Below, in pieces: positions 46,364 to 56,355 of a stretch of 64,000 bases of DNA. Within the stretch, counting starts at the first letter, position 1. Each line of letters begins with the position of its first letter. The notes beneath the pieces are model-generated. The model worked only from the letters and a program-made list of their open reading frames with translations, was not told the DNA's origin and ran no database searches. The DNA is from Pelotomaculum sp. (GTDB lineage: Bacteria; Bacillota; Desulfotomaculia; Desulfotomaculales; Pelotomaculaceae): assembly GCA_018435055.1 (NCBI GenBank), contig JAHDOA010000039.1, positions 16,606 through 80,605 on the forward strand. Reading direction: 5' to 3'. The position numbers and the translations under genes were made by a program.

Positions 46364-48895
46364 ATGAAACTTGCATTTTCAACACTTGGTTGTCCCAACT
46401 TCAGTTGGATCGACATCTATTCAATGGCCAAAGACCTTGGTTTTAGAGGCATCGAAATTCGCGGAATGGGCAGCGAAATATCTGCGGTACGGGCTCAGCC
46501 TTTTACAGAATCACAGCTTCCGGAAACGGTAAAAAAGCTTTCAGAGCTGCGCCTCGAAATCCCCTGCCTCACGTCCGGCTGCTGCTTGAAGTTTGCTGAA
46601 AATTCCGGGAAAAATCATGCCGAGCTGGTGCAGTATATTAACCTGGCCGCCAAACTTGGCACACCATACATCCGTATTCTTGGCGACCTTGAGCCGCATC
46701 CCACCGGGGAGGTCGATGATGAGGTCGTCCTGGCCGCCCTGCGGCGCCTGATCCCGGTTGCCGAGGAGCAGGGCGTGACCCTGCTGGTGGAAACCAATGG
46801 TGTCTACGCCGACACGGCCCGGCTGTGCAGGTTGCTTGACCAGGCGGCAAGCGACGCGGTGGCGGCCCTGTGGGATATGCACCATCCCTACCGGTTTGCC
46901 GGTGAGAGTCCCGGACAAACGGTGCAGAACCTCGGCGCCTATATCAAATATGTACATATCAAAGATTCCGTGGTGGAGGACGGCTCCATACGGTATCGCA
47001 TGATGGGTGAGGGCGACCTGCCGGTTGACGATATGATGCTGGCGCTGCGCTCAATTAACTATGAAGGCTACGTATCCCTGGAATGGGTCAAGCGCTGGGC
47101 GGATGACCTGGATGATGCCGGTGTCGTCTTCCCGAATTTCGCCAACTATATGAGCAGGTACTCTGAAATAAGCGTGGTAAAGGGCCACCTGTTCGAAAAC
47201 AACGCCAAGACAGGGAAATATATCTGGCAGAAGGACACGCTGATCGACCTGACCTTTCCCCAGGTGCTTGACCGCATGGTGGAAGAGTTTCCCGACCAGT
47301 ATGCTTTTCGATATACTGTGCAGGATTACACCAGGACCTATGCCGAGTTCCGGGATGATGTGGATACATTCGCCCGCTCGTTGATTGCCCTGGGCGTCAA
47401 GCCGGGTGACCATGTGGCGATCTGGGCGACCAATGTTCCCCAGTGGTTCATCACCTTCTGGGCCGCCACCAAGATCGGCGCCGTACTGGTGACTGTAAAC
47501 ACGGCCTACAAGATTTATGAAGCAGAGTATCTCCTGCGCCAGTCGGACACCCATACGCTGGTTATGATCGACGGTTATAAGGACTCTGATTACGTAGGCA
47601 TTATTAAGGAGCTTTGCCCTGAGCTGGAGTCAGCCGGGGCGGGAAAACCGCTGCATTTAAAACGCCTGCCTTTCCTGCGCAATATTATCACCGTTGATTC
47701 CAGGCAGAAGGGCTGCCTGACCTGGGAGGACGCCATAGCGTTGGCTGAAAGAGTCCCGGTGGAGGAAGTTTACCGCCGTGCCATGTCCATCAACAGGCAT
47801 GACGTCTGCAATATGCAGTACACCTCGGGGACCACCGGTTTTCCCAAGGGCGTTATGCTCACCCACTATAATGTGGTGAATAACGGCAAAAATATCGGTG
47901 ACTGCATGGATCTTTCCACTGCCGACCGCATGCTGATCCATGTGCCCATGTTCCACTGTTTTGGCATGGTGCTTTCCATGACGGCGTCCATGACGCACGG
48001 TGCGACTATGACCCCGATGCCGTATTTTTCACCCAAGCTGTCGCTTGAAGCTGTAAACAGGGAAAAGATTACCGCCATCAATGGTGTGCCCACCATGTTT
48101 ATCGCGATGCTGGAACATGAGGATTTTGCCAGGACAGACTTCTCCTACATGAGGACCGGCATTATGGCGGGCAGTCCCTGCCCGGTCAAGGTGATGCAGG
48201 ATGTGGTGGACAAAATGAACGTGACGGAACTGACAATTGTGTTCGGGCAGACTGAGTCCTCGCCGGGCTGCACCCAGAGCCGCACAGATGATTCCGTTGA
48301 ACTGCGCGTCAATACTGTAGGCCGTACTCTGCCCGGCGTTGAATGCAGGATCGTTGATGTCGAGACCGGCCGGGACCTGCCTCCCAATGCTGATGGTGAA
48401 TTAGTAGCGCGCGGCTACAACATCATGAAAGGCTACTACAAGATGCCTGAGGCCACTAAGGCTGCCATTGATGAAAACGGGTGGCTGCATACCGGTGATA
48501 TGGCCAGGTGTGATGAAAATGGGTACTACAAAATCACCGGCCGCATCAAGGATATGATTATCCGGGGCGGCGAGAATATCTATCCCAAGGAAATTGAGGA
48601 TTTCATCTATACCCACCCAAAAGTCAAGGATGTGCAGGTAATCGGCGTGCCCGACAAACAGTACGGCGAGGAGATTATGGCCTGCGTGGTGCTCAAAGAA
48701 GGTGTAACAATGACTGCAGATGAGCTTAAAGATTATGTCCGTTCACACATGGCAAAGCACAAAACTCCGCGCTACGTCGATTTCGTCGATGACTTCCCCA
48801 TGAATGCCGCGGGGAAAATATTAAAATATAAGATGCGCGAGCATGCTGTTGAAAAATTTGGCTTGAAGGCGGACAGCTGTATTGAAACTGCTTGA
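46364..48895 (+). CDS. TIM-barrel epimerase/isomerase fused to an acyl-CoA ligase
   Basis: An 843-residue two-domain protein. Residues 1 to about 275 are a sugar-phosphate isomerase/epimerase-like TIM barrel: FSTLGCPNFSWIDIYSMA at the start, LLVETNG, WDMHHP, and YVHIKD and SLEW metal/substrate strands. Residues about 295-840 are an ANL-family adenylating enzyme with YTSGTTGFPKGV near 486-497, FGQTESS, HTGDMA, GRIKDMIIRGGENIYP and the C-terminal Lys in AAGKILKYK. The ligase half most resembles medium-chain fatty-acyl-CoA synthetases. No linker frameshift exists, so it is a true single reading frame. The reaction coupling of the two halves is unknown. T-box control suggests a tie to amino acid supply. 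Confidence 0.85.
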   Translation: MKLAFSTLGCPNFSWIDIYSMAKDLGFRGIEIRGMGSEISAVRAQPFTESQLPETVKKLSELRLEIPCLTSGCCLKFAENSGKNHAELVQYINLAAKLGTPYIRILGDLEPHPTGEVDDEVVLAALRRLIPVAEEQGVTLLVETNGVYADTARLCRLLDQAASDAVAALWDMHHPYRFAGESPGQTVQNLGAYIKYVHIKDSVVEDGSIRYRMMGEGDLPVDDMMLALRSINYEGYVSLEWVKRWADDLDDAGVVFPNFANYMSRYSEISVVKGHLFENNAKTGKYIWQKDTLIDLTFPQVLDRMVEEFPDQYAFRYTVQDYTRTYAEFRDDVDTFARSLIALGVKPGDHVAIWATNVPQWFITFWAATKIGAVLVTVNTAYKIYEAEYLLRQSDTHTLVMIDGYKDSDYVGIIKELCPELESAGAGKPLHLKRLPFLRNIITVDSRQKGCLTWEDAIALAERVPVEEVYRRAMSINRHDVCNMQYTSGTTGFPKGVMLTHYNVVNNGKNIGDCMDLSTADRMLIHVPMFHCFGMVLSMTASMTHGATMTPMPYFSPKLSLEAVNREKITAINGVPTMFIAMLEHEDFARTDFSYMRTGIMAGSPCPVKVMQDVVDKMNVTELTIVFGQTESSPGCTQSRTDDSVELRVNTVGRTLPGVECRIVDVETGRDLPPNADGELVARGYNIMKGYYKMPEATKAAIDENGWLHTGDMARCDENGYYKITGRIKDMIIRGGENIYPKEIEDFIYTHPKVKDVQVIGVPDKQYGEEIMACVVLKEGVTMTADELKDYVRSHMAKHKTPRYVDFVDDFPMNAAGKILKYKMREHAVEKFGLKADSCIETA

Positions 48896-48932
48896 TGAAC
48901 ACTGATTAGTTAATCGGTACCGGCAAGAGAAA

Positions 48933-48972
48933 GGGGCCTCACTCCCTGTTGGGGGAGCGCAGGCCTCTTTTT
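48933..48972 (+). terminator. Terminator after the fusion gene
   Basis: GGGGCCT pairs with AGGCCTC (one G-U), with inner CTCCC/GGGAG, then TTTTT. Confidence 0.8.
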
Positions 48973-49006
48973 AGTCAAGTACCGGAGCCGCCTGCTTTTT
49001 ATATAA

Positions 49007-49267
49007 TTTAAATACCCCAAGTTCCGTTTTACGGATTCGGAAATAGACGGCTTCATCGGGAGATTGTTGTCCAATTCAGTTATTGTTAATCCTTCGCAAT
49101 CAGTTAAAGTGATTATTGATGATCCTGCCGACAATAAGATCCTTGAGTGTGCGCTTGAGGGAAAATCTGAATTTATTATATCCGGAGACAGACATTTATT
49201 GAGCCTGGGTGAATATCTATTAAGGTATAAAGATTTTACGGGCAGCGGACTTTTTAAAGGTGCTTGA
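49007..49267 (+). pseudogene. PIN-domain toxin remnant (C-terminal part)
   Basis: An open frame from a stop at 49004, without a proper start, that encodes the C-terminal two-thirds of a COG1569-type PIN protein: DDPADNKILECALEG, then FIISGDRHLLSLGEY, containing the later acidic active-site residues. The N-terminal strand with the first Asp is absent, and no antitoxin gene is adjacent. Likely an inactive toxin-antitoxin relic. Confidence 0.65.
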
Positions 49268-49450
49268 TAAGGAGTTTTTTTGATTATGAAGTAGGTTACT
49301 GATTACTGCTGCTCATATATTGCTCTGTAAAGTGAGCAGATCAGGTATTCCCGCATAAAGGTATTTTGTAGATTTGGAGGAAATTTGTCTCAGCGGGGCG
49401 AATTAGTTTTTATAAATTCAGCCCCTTTTTACTTTTAAATTGGAGATAAA

Positions 49451-49717
49451 ATGTCCAGAACAGAAGCGCAGATACGAAAAGAACTGATAGATGTAAAGCT
49501 TCGTGAAGCGGGTTGGAACGTAAACGATCGAACTCAGGTAATCGAAGAGTTTGATATCGTGGTCGGCCTGCCCGAGGGTGTTTATGAAGCGCGGACAAAG
49601 TACGACGGGCGCCAGTTCAGTGATTATGTCCTTTTGGGTAAAGACCGCAAGCCACTGGGCTGTGCCCCAAAATCGAATAAGACAATGTGCCTGCATTTAG
49701 AAACTCAGTTAGTCTAA
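49451..49717 (+). pseudogene. HsdR-type N-terminal remnant
   Basis: An 88-codon frame behind GGAG starts like the N-terminal nuclease domain of type I restriction HsdR or related DEAD helicases: EAQIRKELIDVKLREAGW, then FDIVVG and DYVLLGKDRKPL. The expected VEAKKT nuclease motif is replaced by a garbled tail (GCAPKSNKT), consistent with a frameshift plus deletion. Nothing of the helicase part remains in the window. Confidence 0.65.
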
Positions 49718-50185
49718 TATGTTGAGTTCAAGAAGGATTCATATTTAGTTATGTGCAAAAGACAAATTATATGAAATAGGGAAGTGGTTGAGAGATTGTT
49801 AACGGTGCGCGGTAGGAACTGGGACAGCAGTGTCCTACCATCATTCTCGATTCAGGTGGAGCGCCTACGTAATCAGTTCCAGACTGTCTTTAAGAACTAT
49901 AAGGCGCGGTGAATAATTAGTGTTGGAAGCACCGGATACCTGGAGTGTGGCAGTATCAAAATAACTATTTCCCTGATATCGAGAAAAATTTTTAAAGTGC
50001 CTATATCCTGTAAGCTCTGATTTCGCAGGTCTTTTATCTATGTCTGCTCAATGATTATGCTTCCAGAGTTGACTTATTATAAATACCGACAATATATTCA
50101 AAATAATCAGAACATACGTTTCAGAATTGGTGACCTTTTTATATTTACATGATATACTGGATAAAAAAGTATTTTGGAGGGTGCT
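49718..50185. other. Decayed intergenic region
   Basis: No intact gene. The frame 49775-49912 (ending VERLRNQFQTVFKNYKAR before TGA) looks coding-like and may be a scrap of a lost restriction or modification gene. The rest is AT-rich without recognisable repeats. Confidence 0.4.
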
Positions 50186-51154
50186 ATGGCTACTGCCGAA
50201 CAATTAAAAATGCTGATAAAATCGCATTTTGACAACAATAATGACCGTTTCAAAACAATTGTTCTGCAGCTTGCCGCCCATGAGGCAAAGCAGGGACATA
50301 CTGCGCTTGCACGGGAAATAAGAGAATTAATAGACAAGTCAAAGGCAGCTTCGAACAAGGTCATTCCTTTTAATAAAGACTTGAATGACTTGATTTACAG
50401 CACCGTATCCGGCCGTAAGCTTTCTGATCTGGTGGTGTCTGACGATATAAAAGCGCGGATAGAACGTATCCTGCGTGAGTTCAGGCAGCGTGACAGGCTG
50501 AAAAAACATGGCTTTAACAACAGAAGGAAGATTCTTTTATCCGGACCTCCGGGAACAGGGAAAACCATGACCGCATCGATCCTTGCCGGTGAACTGCATC
50601 TGCCGTTCTGTACTATACTTATGGATAAGTTAGTGACGAAGTATATGGGAGAAACAAGCGCAAAGCTTCGCCAAATATTTGAAATCATTAGGGATAACCA
50701 GGCTGTCTATCTATTTGATGAATTTGACGCCATAGGATCTGAACGGGGTTTGGATAATGATGTGGGTGAGATGCGGCGGGTTTTGAATGCTTTTCTTCAA
50801 TTCATTGAACAGGATGATTCCCACAGTCTCATTGTGTCGGCGACAAATAGTGTAAAGCTGCTTGATCAGGCTTTATTCAGGCGGTTTGATGATATTTTGT
50901 GTTACGATTATCCAACGGAGTCGGATGTGAGACGTCTTATTGCAAACCGTTTGAGTGGGTTTAATAAGTTCGGAAGTGTTGAACTGAATGAGATTACCGG
51001 GTGGGCATTGACGTTGAGCCATGCTGAAATTACCAGGGCATGTGACGACGCAATCAAGGAAGCTATTCTAAACGACCTTGAAAATGTTACTACTGAGCAG
51101 CTGTTGAAAACACTAGAAGAAAGAAAGTCAGCCTATAATAGGGGAGAAAACTAG
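50186..51154 (+). CDS. AAA ATPase of an IetAS-like defence/addiction pair
   Basis: A 322-residue AAA ATPase with Walker A GPPGTGKT at 120-127, Walker B VYLFDEFDA, sensor I in IVSATNS and the arginine-finger region LFRRFDD, plus a helical N-terminal domain (about 1-80). The ATG 50186 follows GGAGGG; the TTG at 50174 overlaps the site. It overlaps a subtilase gene by one base. This ATPase plus S8 protease arrangement is that of ietAS, first described as a plasmid toxin-antitoxin pair and later counted among anti-phage systems. Homology to ietA is judged from arrangement and motifs. Confidence 0.75.
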   Translation: MATAEQLKMLIKSHFDNNNDRFKTIVLQLAAHEAKQGHTALAREIRELIDKSKAASNKVIPFNKDLNDLIYSTVSGRKLSDLVVSDDIKARIERILREFRQRDRLKKHGFNNRRKILLSGPPGTGKTMTASILAGELHLPFCTILMDKLVTKYMGETSAKLRQIFEIIRDNQAVYLFDEFDAIGSERGLDNDVGEMRRVLNAFLQFIEQDDSHSLIVSATNSVKLLDQALFRRFDDILCYDYPTESDVRRLIANRLSGFNKFGSVELNEITGWALTLSHAEITRACDDAIKEAILNDLENVTTEQLLKTLEERKSAYNRGEN

Positions 51155-53224
51155 TGGCCGAAGAACGGTTTAAAAACTTGTTCCTGCAAGATACGGCAGA
51201 AAGAATAGATTATAAATCGCCAAGTAGCGGTGGGGCAAAATTCCGTTTTCCAGAACGGAATTTTGTTGAGCACGGGCGAAGGATTCAACAAAAACTGGCT
51301 CAAACATGGGACCATTTTCGGGATGTACAGGCGCAACGAACCGCAGTGTCTCTGCCTGTCAGAGAAGGGGTATACCTTGAGTTCGAGAGCACGCCTGACT
51401 TTGACTTGAAGATTAAAAGCCTCGAAAACCGGAGGAGTAAAATACGGTTATTAAACGTTCGGAATGTTGATATTGATGGGAAACAGGTACAGCGGGCAAC
51501 TGTCTTCATTCCACAAGGGAAGGAAAACTACTTTCTTAATAAAGTTTTGAAATATGCCGAAGAAGGCCGGAACAAAGAACTGATCTCGAGTATTGAAGAT
51601 GTGAAATTAGCGATACTGGAGTCTTTTTGGCAGGATGAGACAGAATGGATGCCGGGAGACGATCCTGTCTGGTGTGAAATATGGCTAAACGGTGATACGC
51701 GGGAGACAGAAGAATCATTTCGGGAGATAGCGGTCAGGTTGAACATTGAACTAAAGAATGAGACGTTGTACTTTCCCGAACGCATTGTCATCCTTGGGAA
51801 GGCAAATAATCAGCAACTTCAGGATTTGATTATCTGTAGCGAAAATATAGCCGAGTTCCGCAGAGCTTCTGAAACGGCGCGGTTTTTCGTTGAACTTGAG
51901 AACAAGGATCAGAGCGCATGGGCCGAGGACTTGTTGTCGCGATTACATATAGTGGATGCCGCTGTTTCTGTTTGCATATTGGATGGAGGAGTTAACAATG
52001 GACACCCATTGATTAGCCCGTTAATGAATGATGAAGACAGCCAGGCATTCAACGAGGATTGGGGTGTGAGTGATGATACCGGACATGGTACTGGGATGGC
52101 CGGTATCGTTGCTTTTGGAGATTTGCAAAAAGCATTGGAAAGCAATCAGAGAATTGAAATATTACACAGTCTTGAATCATTAAAAATCCTTCCACCGCGT
52201 GGGCAGAATGATCCTGAACTTTACGGCGCTATTACGTCACAATCTGTAAGCAAGGCTGAAATTCAAGCGCCTGCCCGTAAAAGGATATTATGTATGGCGG
52301 TCACAGCTCCTGAGTTCAGTAGACGTGACGGAAGTCCCTCTTCCTGGTCTGGCGCCATAGATGAGATTACTTCAGGCTACCTGGATGAAGAAAAGAGGTT
52401 GTTTTTCGTTTCTGCCGGGAATTTATCAGGACAGGAGAATTTTAAAAACTATCCGAATAGTAATCAAACTTATTGTGTTGAAGATCCAGGACAGGCATGG
52501 AATGCGATTACGGTAGGCGCATATACTGAAAAATCGAATCTATCGGATCCTTCATTAAGAGATTGTCATATAGTTGCGCCTAAAGGTGGATTATCCCCTT
52601 TCAGTTCCACTTCATTGCTTTGGGATGATAAAAAATGGCCGATTAAACCCGAAATTCTTTTAGAGGGTGGGAATCTGGTCAAAGATTCTTTGGGGTGCCT
52701 GGAATGCGATGATCTTTCAGTACTCACTACATATTATAAGCCTGCGGAGAGACACTTCCGTATTTTTAATGCGACAAGTGCGGCAACCGCTCAAGCAGCA
52801 TGGATGGAAAGACAGGTATCGCTATGCGTCATGTGCTTTGCGGTTTGATGTGAATAATATAAATGAGGATATTGATAACTTTAAGCGGCGAATAAATGCT
52901 GCGGCAAGAGATGGAGATGATTTTGAAAGAGATAGTGGAAGTGACAGATGGATAATTGGAAAGACCACCCGGCATAAGGGATCAATCCATTCCGATATTT
53001 GGGAAGGGAACGCGGCGGACCTTGCCACATGCAATTTGATTGGCGTTTATCCGGCTATTGGATGGTGGAGAGAAAGAGCACATCTGGGACGATGTGACAA
53101 GTCGATACGTTATTCTTTAATTGTGTCGCTCCATACACCTATGCAGAATATTGACTTATATACACCTATTATTACAAGTATTAAGACAAGAGTTCCTGTT
53201 ACAATAACCCGCAGGGCAACATAA
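51154..53224 (+). pseudogene. Subtilisin-like protease (IetS-like) broken by internal deletion and frameshift
   Basis: The first frame (51154 to 52848, GTG start) has the S8 triad: D277 in ILDGGVNNGH, H311 in DTGHGTGMAG, S542 in NATSAATAQ. Right after AAW-M at codon 551 the frame reads into nonsense. From 52802 the +1 frame continues with GWKDRYRYAS, KRRINAAARD and HSDIWEG, which is the C-terminal domain of these proteases, to a stop at 53224. The region normally between catalytic Ser and this domain (more than 100 residues in relatives) is missing. The product would lack its C-terminal half and is probably inactive. Confidence 0.75.
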
Positions 53225-53310
53225 GGATCTTTTTTACTTTATCATTGTATAATGGTAGAATCATTGGCAAGGTTGTATTACATAAGAAGATGTTCAAAGG
53301 AAGGTAATTT

Positions 53311-54483
53311 ATGCCTGAAGAAAATAGAAATATTATCCGGCTAAACTTAGACGGTAAAGAATTTATCTTTATTGGCACTGCCCATGTATCAAGGAACAGC
53401 GTGGAACAGGTGAAAGAAGTTATTGAATCCGAAAGGCCTGACGCTGTTTGCATAGAATTGGATGAGCAAAGATATCAAACAATAATAGACTGTGATAAAT
53501 GGAAGAACACAGACATTATAAAGATTATTAAGGAAAAGAAATCCACTTTGCTCTTAGTAAATCTGATACTATCATCCTTTCAAAAACGTATAGCCAAACA
53601 ATTTGGGATTAATGCCGGGCAGGAAATGATTCAGGGGATTGAATCAGCAAAAACAACTGGCGCCAACCTGGTGCTAGCTGATCGAAATATTCAAACAACC
53701 TTTTCCCGTATTTGGCATGGGGTAAGGTTTTGGGGGAAAATTCGGCTTATTGCCGGGATTATTTTTAGTATTTTCAATACTGAAGAGATTACGGAAGAGG
53801 ATCTGGAAAAATTGAAATCTCAGGACATGCTTGACTCAATACTTAATGATTTAACAGCAACCTTTCCAGATTTAAAGCGCCCTTTAGTTGACGAGCGTGA
53901 TCAATATTTAGCACAAAAGATTAAAGAAGCTCCGGGCAACAAGGTTGTAGCTGTTCTGGGGGCTGCGCATATTCCAGGCATTAAAGAAGAAATATACAAG
54001 GATCATGATTTACCGGCATTATCTCAGCTTCCTCCCAGTTCCCGGGTTCCAATAATTATTGGGTGGGCAATTCCAATCCTAATCCTTGCCCTAATCGCCT
54101 ATACCTTTATTTCTAATCCTGATGCAGGTGTACAGCAATCAATAAACTGGGTGTTATGGACCGGGTCTTTTGCGGCGCTTGGCTCTGCGCTTGCTTTTGG
54201 GCATCCGCTTTCCATTCTTACAGCCTTTATTGTGGCTCCGCTGACTACCTTACATCCCTTGCTTGCAGCGGGGTGGTTTGCCGGGCTTGTTCAAGCCTAT
54301 ATACGTCGACCGAGTGTAAGAGAGTTTGAAAATCTCAGCGAGGATATTTTTAGCCTTAAAGGTTTCTGGAATAATAAAATAACCAGGATCCTGCTGATAG
54401 TTACTTTAGCAAACATGGGAGCCACAGTAGGAACTATGATGGGCGGAGCCGATGTGGTGCGTTTATTCATCAATAATTTATAA
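53311..54483 (+). CDS. TraB/PrgY-family protein
   Basis: A 390-residue membrane protein. The N-terminal TraB domain shows IGTAHVSRNSVEQVKEVI and DAVCIELDEQRYQ, with GAAHIPGI later; these conserved His and Glu residues give the family its proposed metalloprotease-like or pheromone-inactivating role. The C-terminus has about four or five membrane helices (from about 245). AAGGAAGG precedes the ATG. Bacterial function is poorly known. Confidence 0.88.
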   Translation: MPEENRNIIRLNLDGKEFIFIGTAHVSRNSVEQVKEVIESERPDAVCIELDEQRYQTIIDCDKWKNTDIIKIIKEKKSTLLLVNLILSSFQKRIAKQFGINAGQEMIQGIESAKTTGANLVLADRNIQTTFSRIWHGVRFWGKIRLIAGIIFSIFNTEEITEEDLEKLKSQDMLDSILNDLTATFPDLKRPLVDERDQYLAQKIKEAPGNKVVAVLGAAHIPGIKEEIYKDHDLPALSQLPPSSRVPIIIGWAIPILILALIAYTFISNPDAGVQQSINWVLWTGSFAALGSALAFGHPLSILTAFIVAPLTTLHPLLAAGWFAGLVQAYIRRPSVREFENLSEDIFSLKGFWNNKITRILLIVTLANMGATVGTMMGGADVVRLFINNL

Positions 54484-54682
54484 AGTCGGGCACCCGAAAA
54501 TATATATTTAGTTCCGGCTACTTTGGCTTGGCAAGATGGTTATATGGAATCGGCACCTCGCAATATTCCATAATATTTTCTTTGAATTACATAGAACGTC
54601 TGCTTCATAGCTTAGGAAGCAGCGTGGGAAACAATATATAACTGGCAATAAGCTGCTTTGAGAATGTAGAAGGTGTATTATA

Positions 54683-54713
54683 AACCGGATGGCACTGTTA
54701 CCATCCGGTTTTT
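54683..54713. terminator. Bidirectional terminator
   Basis: A perfect 10-bp stem AACCGGATGG/CCATCCGGTT over an 8-base loop, T-rich on one side and A-rich on the other, between convergent genes. Confidence 0.85.
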
Positions 54714-54723
54714 GCAAGACTGC

Positions 54724-56079
54724 TTAAATCTTTTCATGCAAGTGCAATTCCCCGCTGAGGTTGTCGATAAACTGCCGCGCGGTGCGGCCGGACAAACCAT
54801 TGTGCCAGGACGCCCACAGCAAGGCCCTGCGCTCAAGTTCACCCTCCGCAAGCTCAAGGCCCATGTGCCTGGCCATTTCCCGCACTATACTAAGGTAAAG
54901 CGCCCTGTCCGGGGTGGTAAAGAAAATGGTAACACCAAACCGGTCGGCCAGGGACAATTTTTCCTGGATCGTGTCGTTGCCGTGCAGATCATCCCCCATG
55001 TCGCGGTCGGAAAACCGCTCCCTGACCAGGTGCCGCCTGTTGGAGGTGGCGTAAATCAGGACGTTGGCGGGACGGCTGGCCAGCCCGCCCTCCAAAACAG
55101 CTTTAAGCTCCTTATATTCGACTTCGGACTCTTCAAAGGAAAGGTCGTCCACAAAGATGATGAACCGCTGCGGCTGTTGCCGCAGCAGAGTGATGATTTT
55201 GGGAAAATCGCCAAGGCTGCTCTTGGGCACCTCAACCAGGCGCAGCCCCTGTTCACCGTACTGGTTCAACAGGGCTTTAACAGTAGAAGACTTGCCGGTG
55301 CCCCGGTCGCCGTAAAGCAACAGGTTGTTAGCCGGAAAGCCGGCCAGGAATTTTTCGGTATTGTCCACTACCTGCTGCCGCTGGTCCTGGTAGCCGATCA
55401 ATTCTTCAAAACGGATGGAATCCGGCTCGTTGATCCCTTCCATCCGGCCAGCCGCGCCACACCAGCGAAAAGCCCGGTATCTCCCGGTCAGACCCGCTCC
55501 CGCCACCCGGTAATAGCGGGCCAGGTCTTCCAGGCACGAACCCCAGTCACCTGAGCGCAAGAGCAAATCAATTATCTCCCCACCCGGGTGGTTTTTAGCC
55601 TTTAAACCATCCGAAGCCAAAGCGGAAAGACCTTTCCAGAGGGGCAAACCGCCGCACGGGATGCCGTCCGCGCCCAACCTCTGCATTACAGCCTCTCGGG
55701 CATCGGCGCCGTCTATCCTGTACATGGCATGGATCCGCGCCAGGTCGCCCCTGGCGGCGTCCAGCAGTGAAGGCCCGAGCTTTTCGGGGGAGTACAGCGA
55801 CGTCCCCCGGCTGAAAGTATTGTCATCATACAGCAGCAGCTGCAGCAGGTGGTCCTGCCACGCGTCCCCGGTGAAACCGCCCCCTGCCGGTCCGGCCTGC
55901 TGCGCCAGGCAAAAGAATAACTCGCAATACGTGTTAAGTGTTTCATCGGCCGGCCTGTCCCCGGCCACGGACTCGATGAAGTTAAGCCAGGCCCGGCAGG
56001 CCGGGTCTGAAATAATATTCCTGTATAGCACCAGGCTCCTGGCCGAGTGCAGCGCTTCAATATACTCTGTTTTTTCCAT
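54724..56079 (-). CDS. DUF815-family AAA ATPase
   Basis: A 451-residue ATPase. Walker A is LLLYGDRGTGKSS and Walker B FIIFVDDLSFE, with the family segments LVEVPKSSLGDFPKI and IYATSNRRHLV. The N-terminal half (about 1-200) is a variable helical domain. I choose the third of three consecutive ATGs because GGAGAT is best spaced from it. Function of the family is not established, though it is common in anaerobic Firmicutes. Downstream end shares a bidirectional terminator with the TraB gene. Confidence 0.85.
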   Translation of the reverse strand: MEKTEYIEALHSARSLVLYRNIISDPACRAWLNFIESVAGDRPADETLNTYCELFFCLAQQAGPAGGGFTGDAWQDHLLQLLLYDDNTFSRGTSLYSPEKLGPSLLDAARGDLARIHAMYRIDGADAREAVMQRLGADGIPCGGLPLWKGLSALASDGLKAKNHPGGEIIDLLLRSGDWGSCLEDLARYYRVAGAGLTGRYRAFRWCGAAGRMEGINEPDSIRFEELIGYQDQRQQVVDNTEKFLAGFPANNLLLYGDRGTGKSSTVKALLNQYGEQGLRLVEVPKSSLGDFPKIITLLRQQPQRFIIFVDDLSFEESEVEYKELKAVLEGGLASRPANVLIYATSNRRHLVRERFSDRDMGDDLHGNDTIQEKLSLADRFGVTIFFTTPDRALYLSIVREMARHMGLELAEGELERRALLWASWHNGLSGRTARQFIDNLSGELHLHEKI

Positions 56080-56355
56080 CATCATATCTCCATCAATAAT
56101 ATGGTTATTTCCTCAGCATAAAATATTCTTCACATTCCCTCCTTTTCCCTGCGTTGAGCGGAAACTAAAGCCGCCCAGGCGCGGCGGCGAAAGACGTGTA
56201 AAAGAAATAGTATTTATCAGGAGCTTTACATTTACTGGATTTGCCTTGAAGCTGTTGAATTATGGTGCTACAATGTGGTTATTTACATATCTATATTTTC
56301 GCGGTGGCAAGCTGCTTTTGTTTATCGCCATAAATTAATAACGGAAGTGATATAA

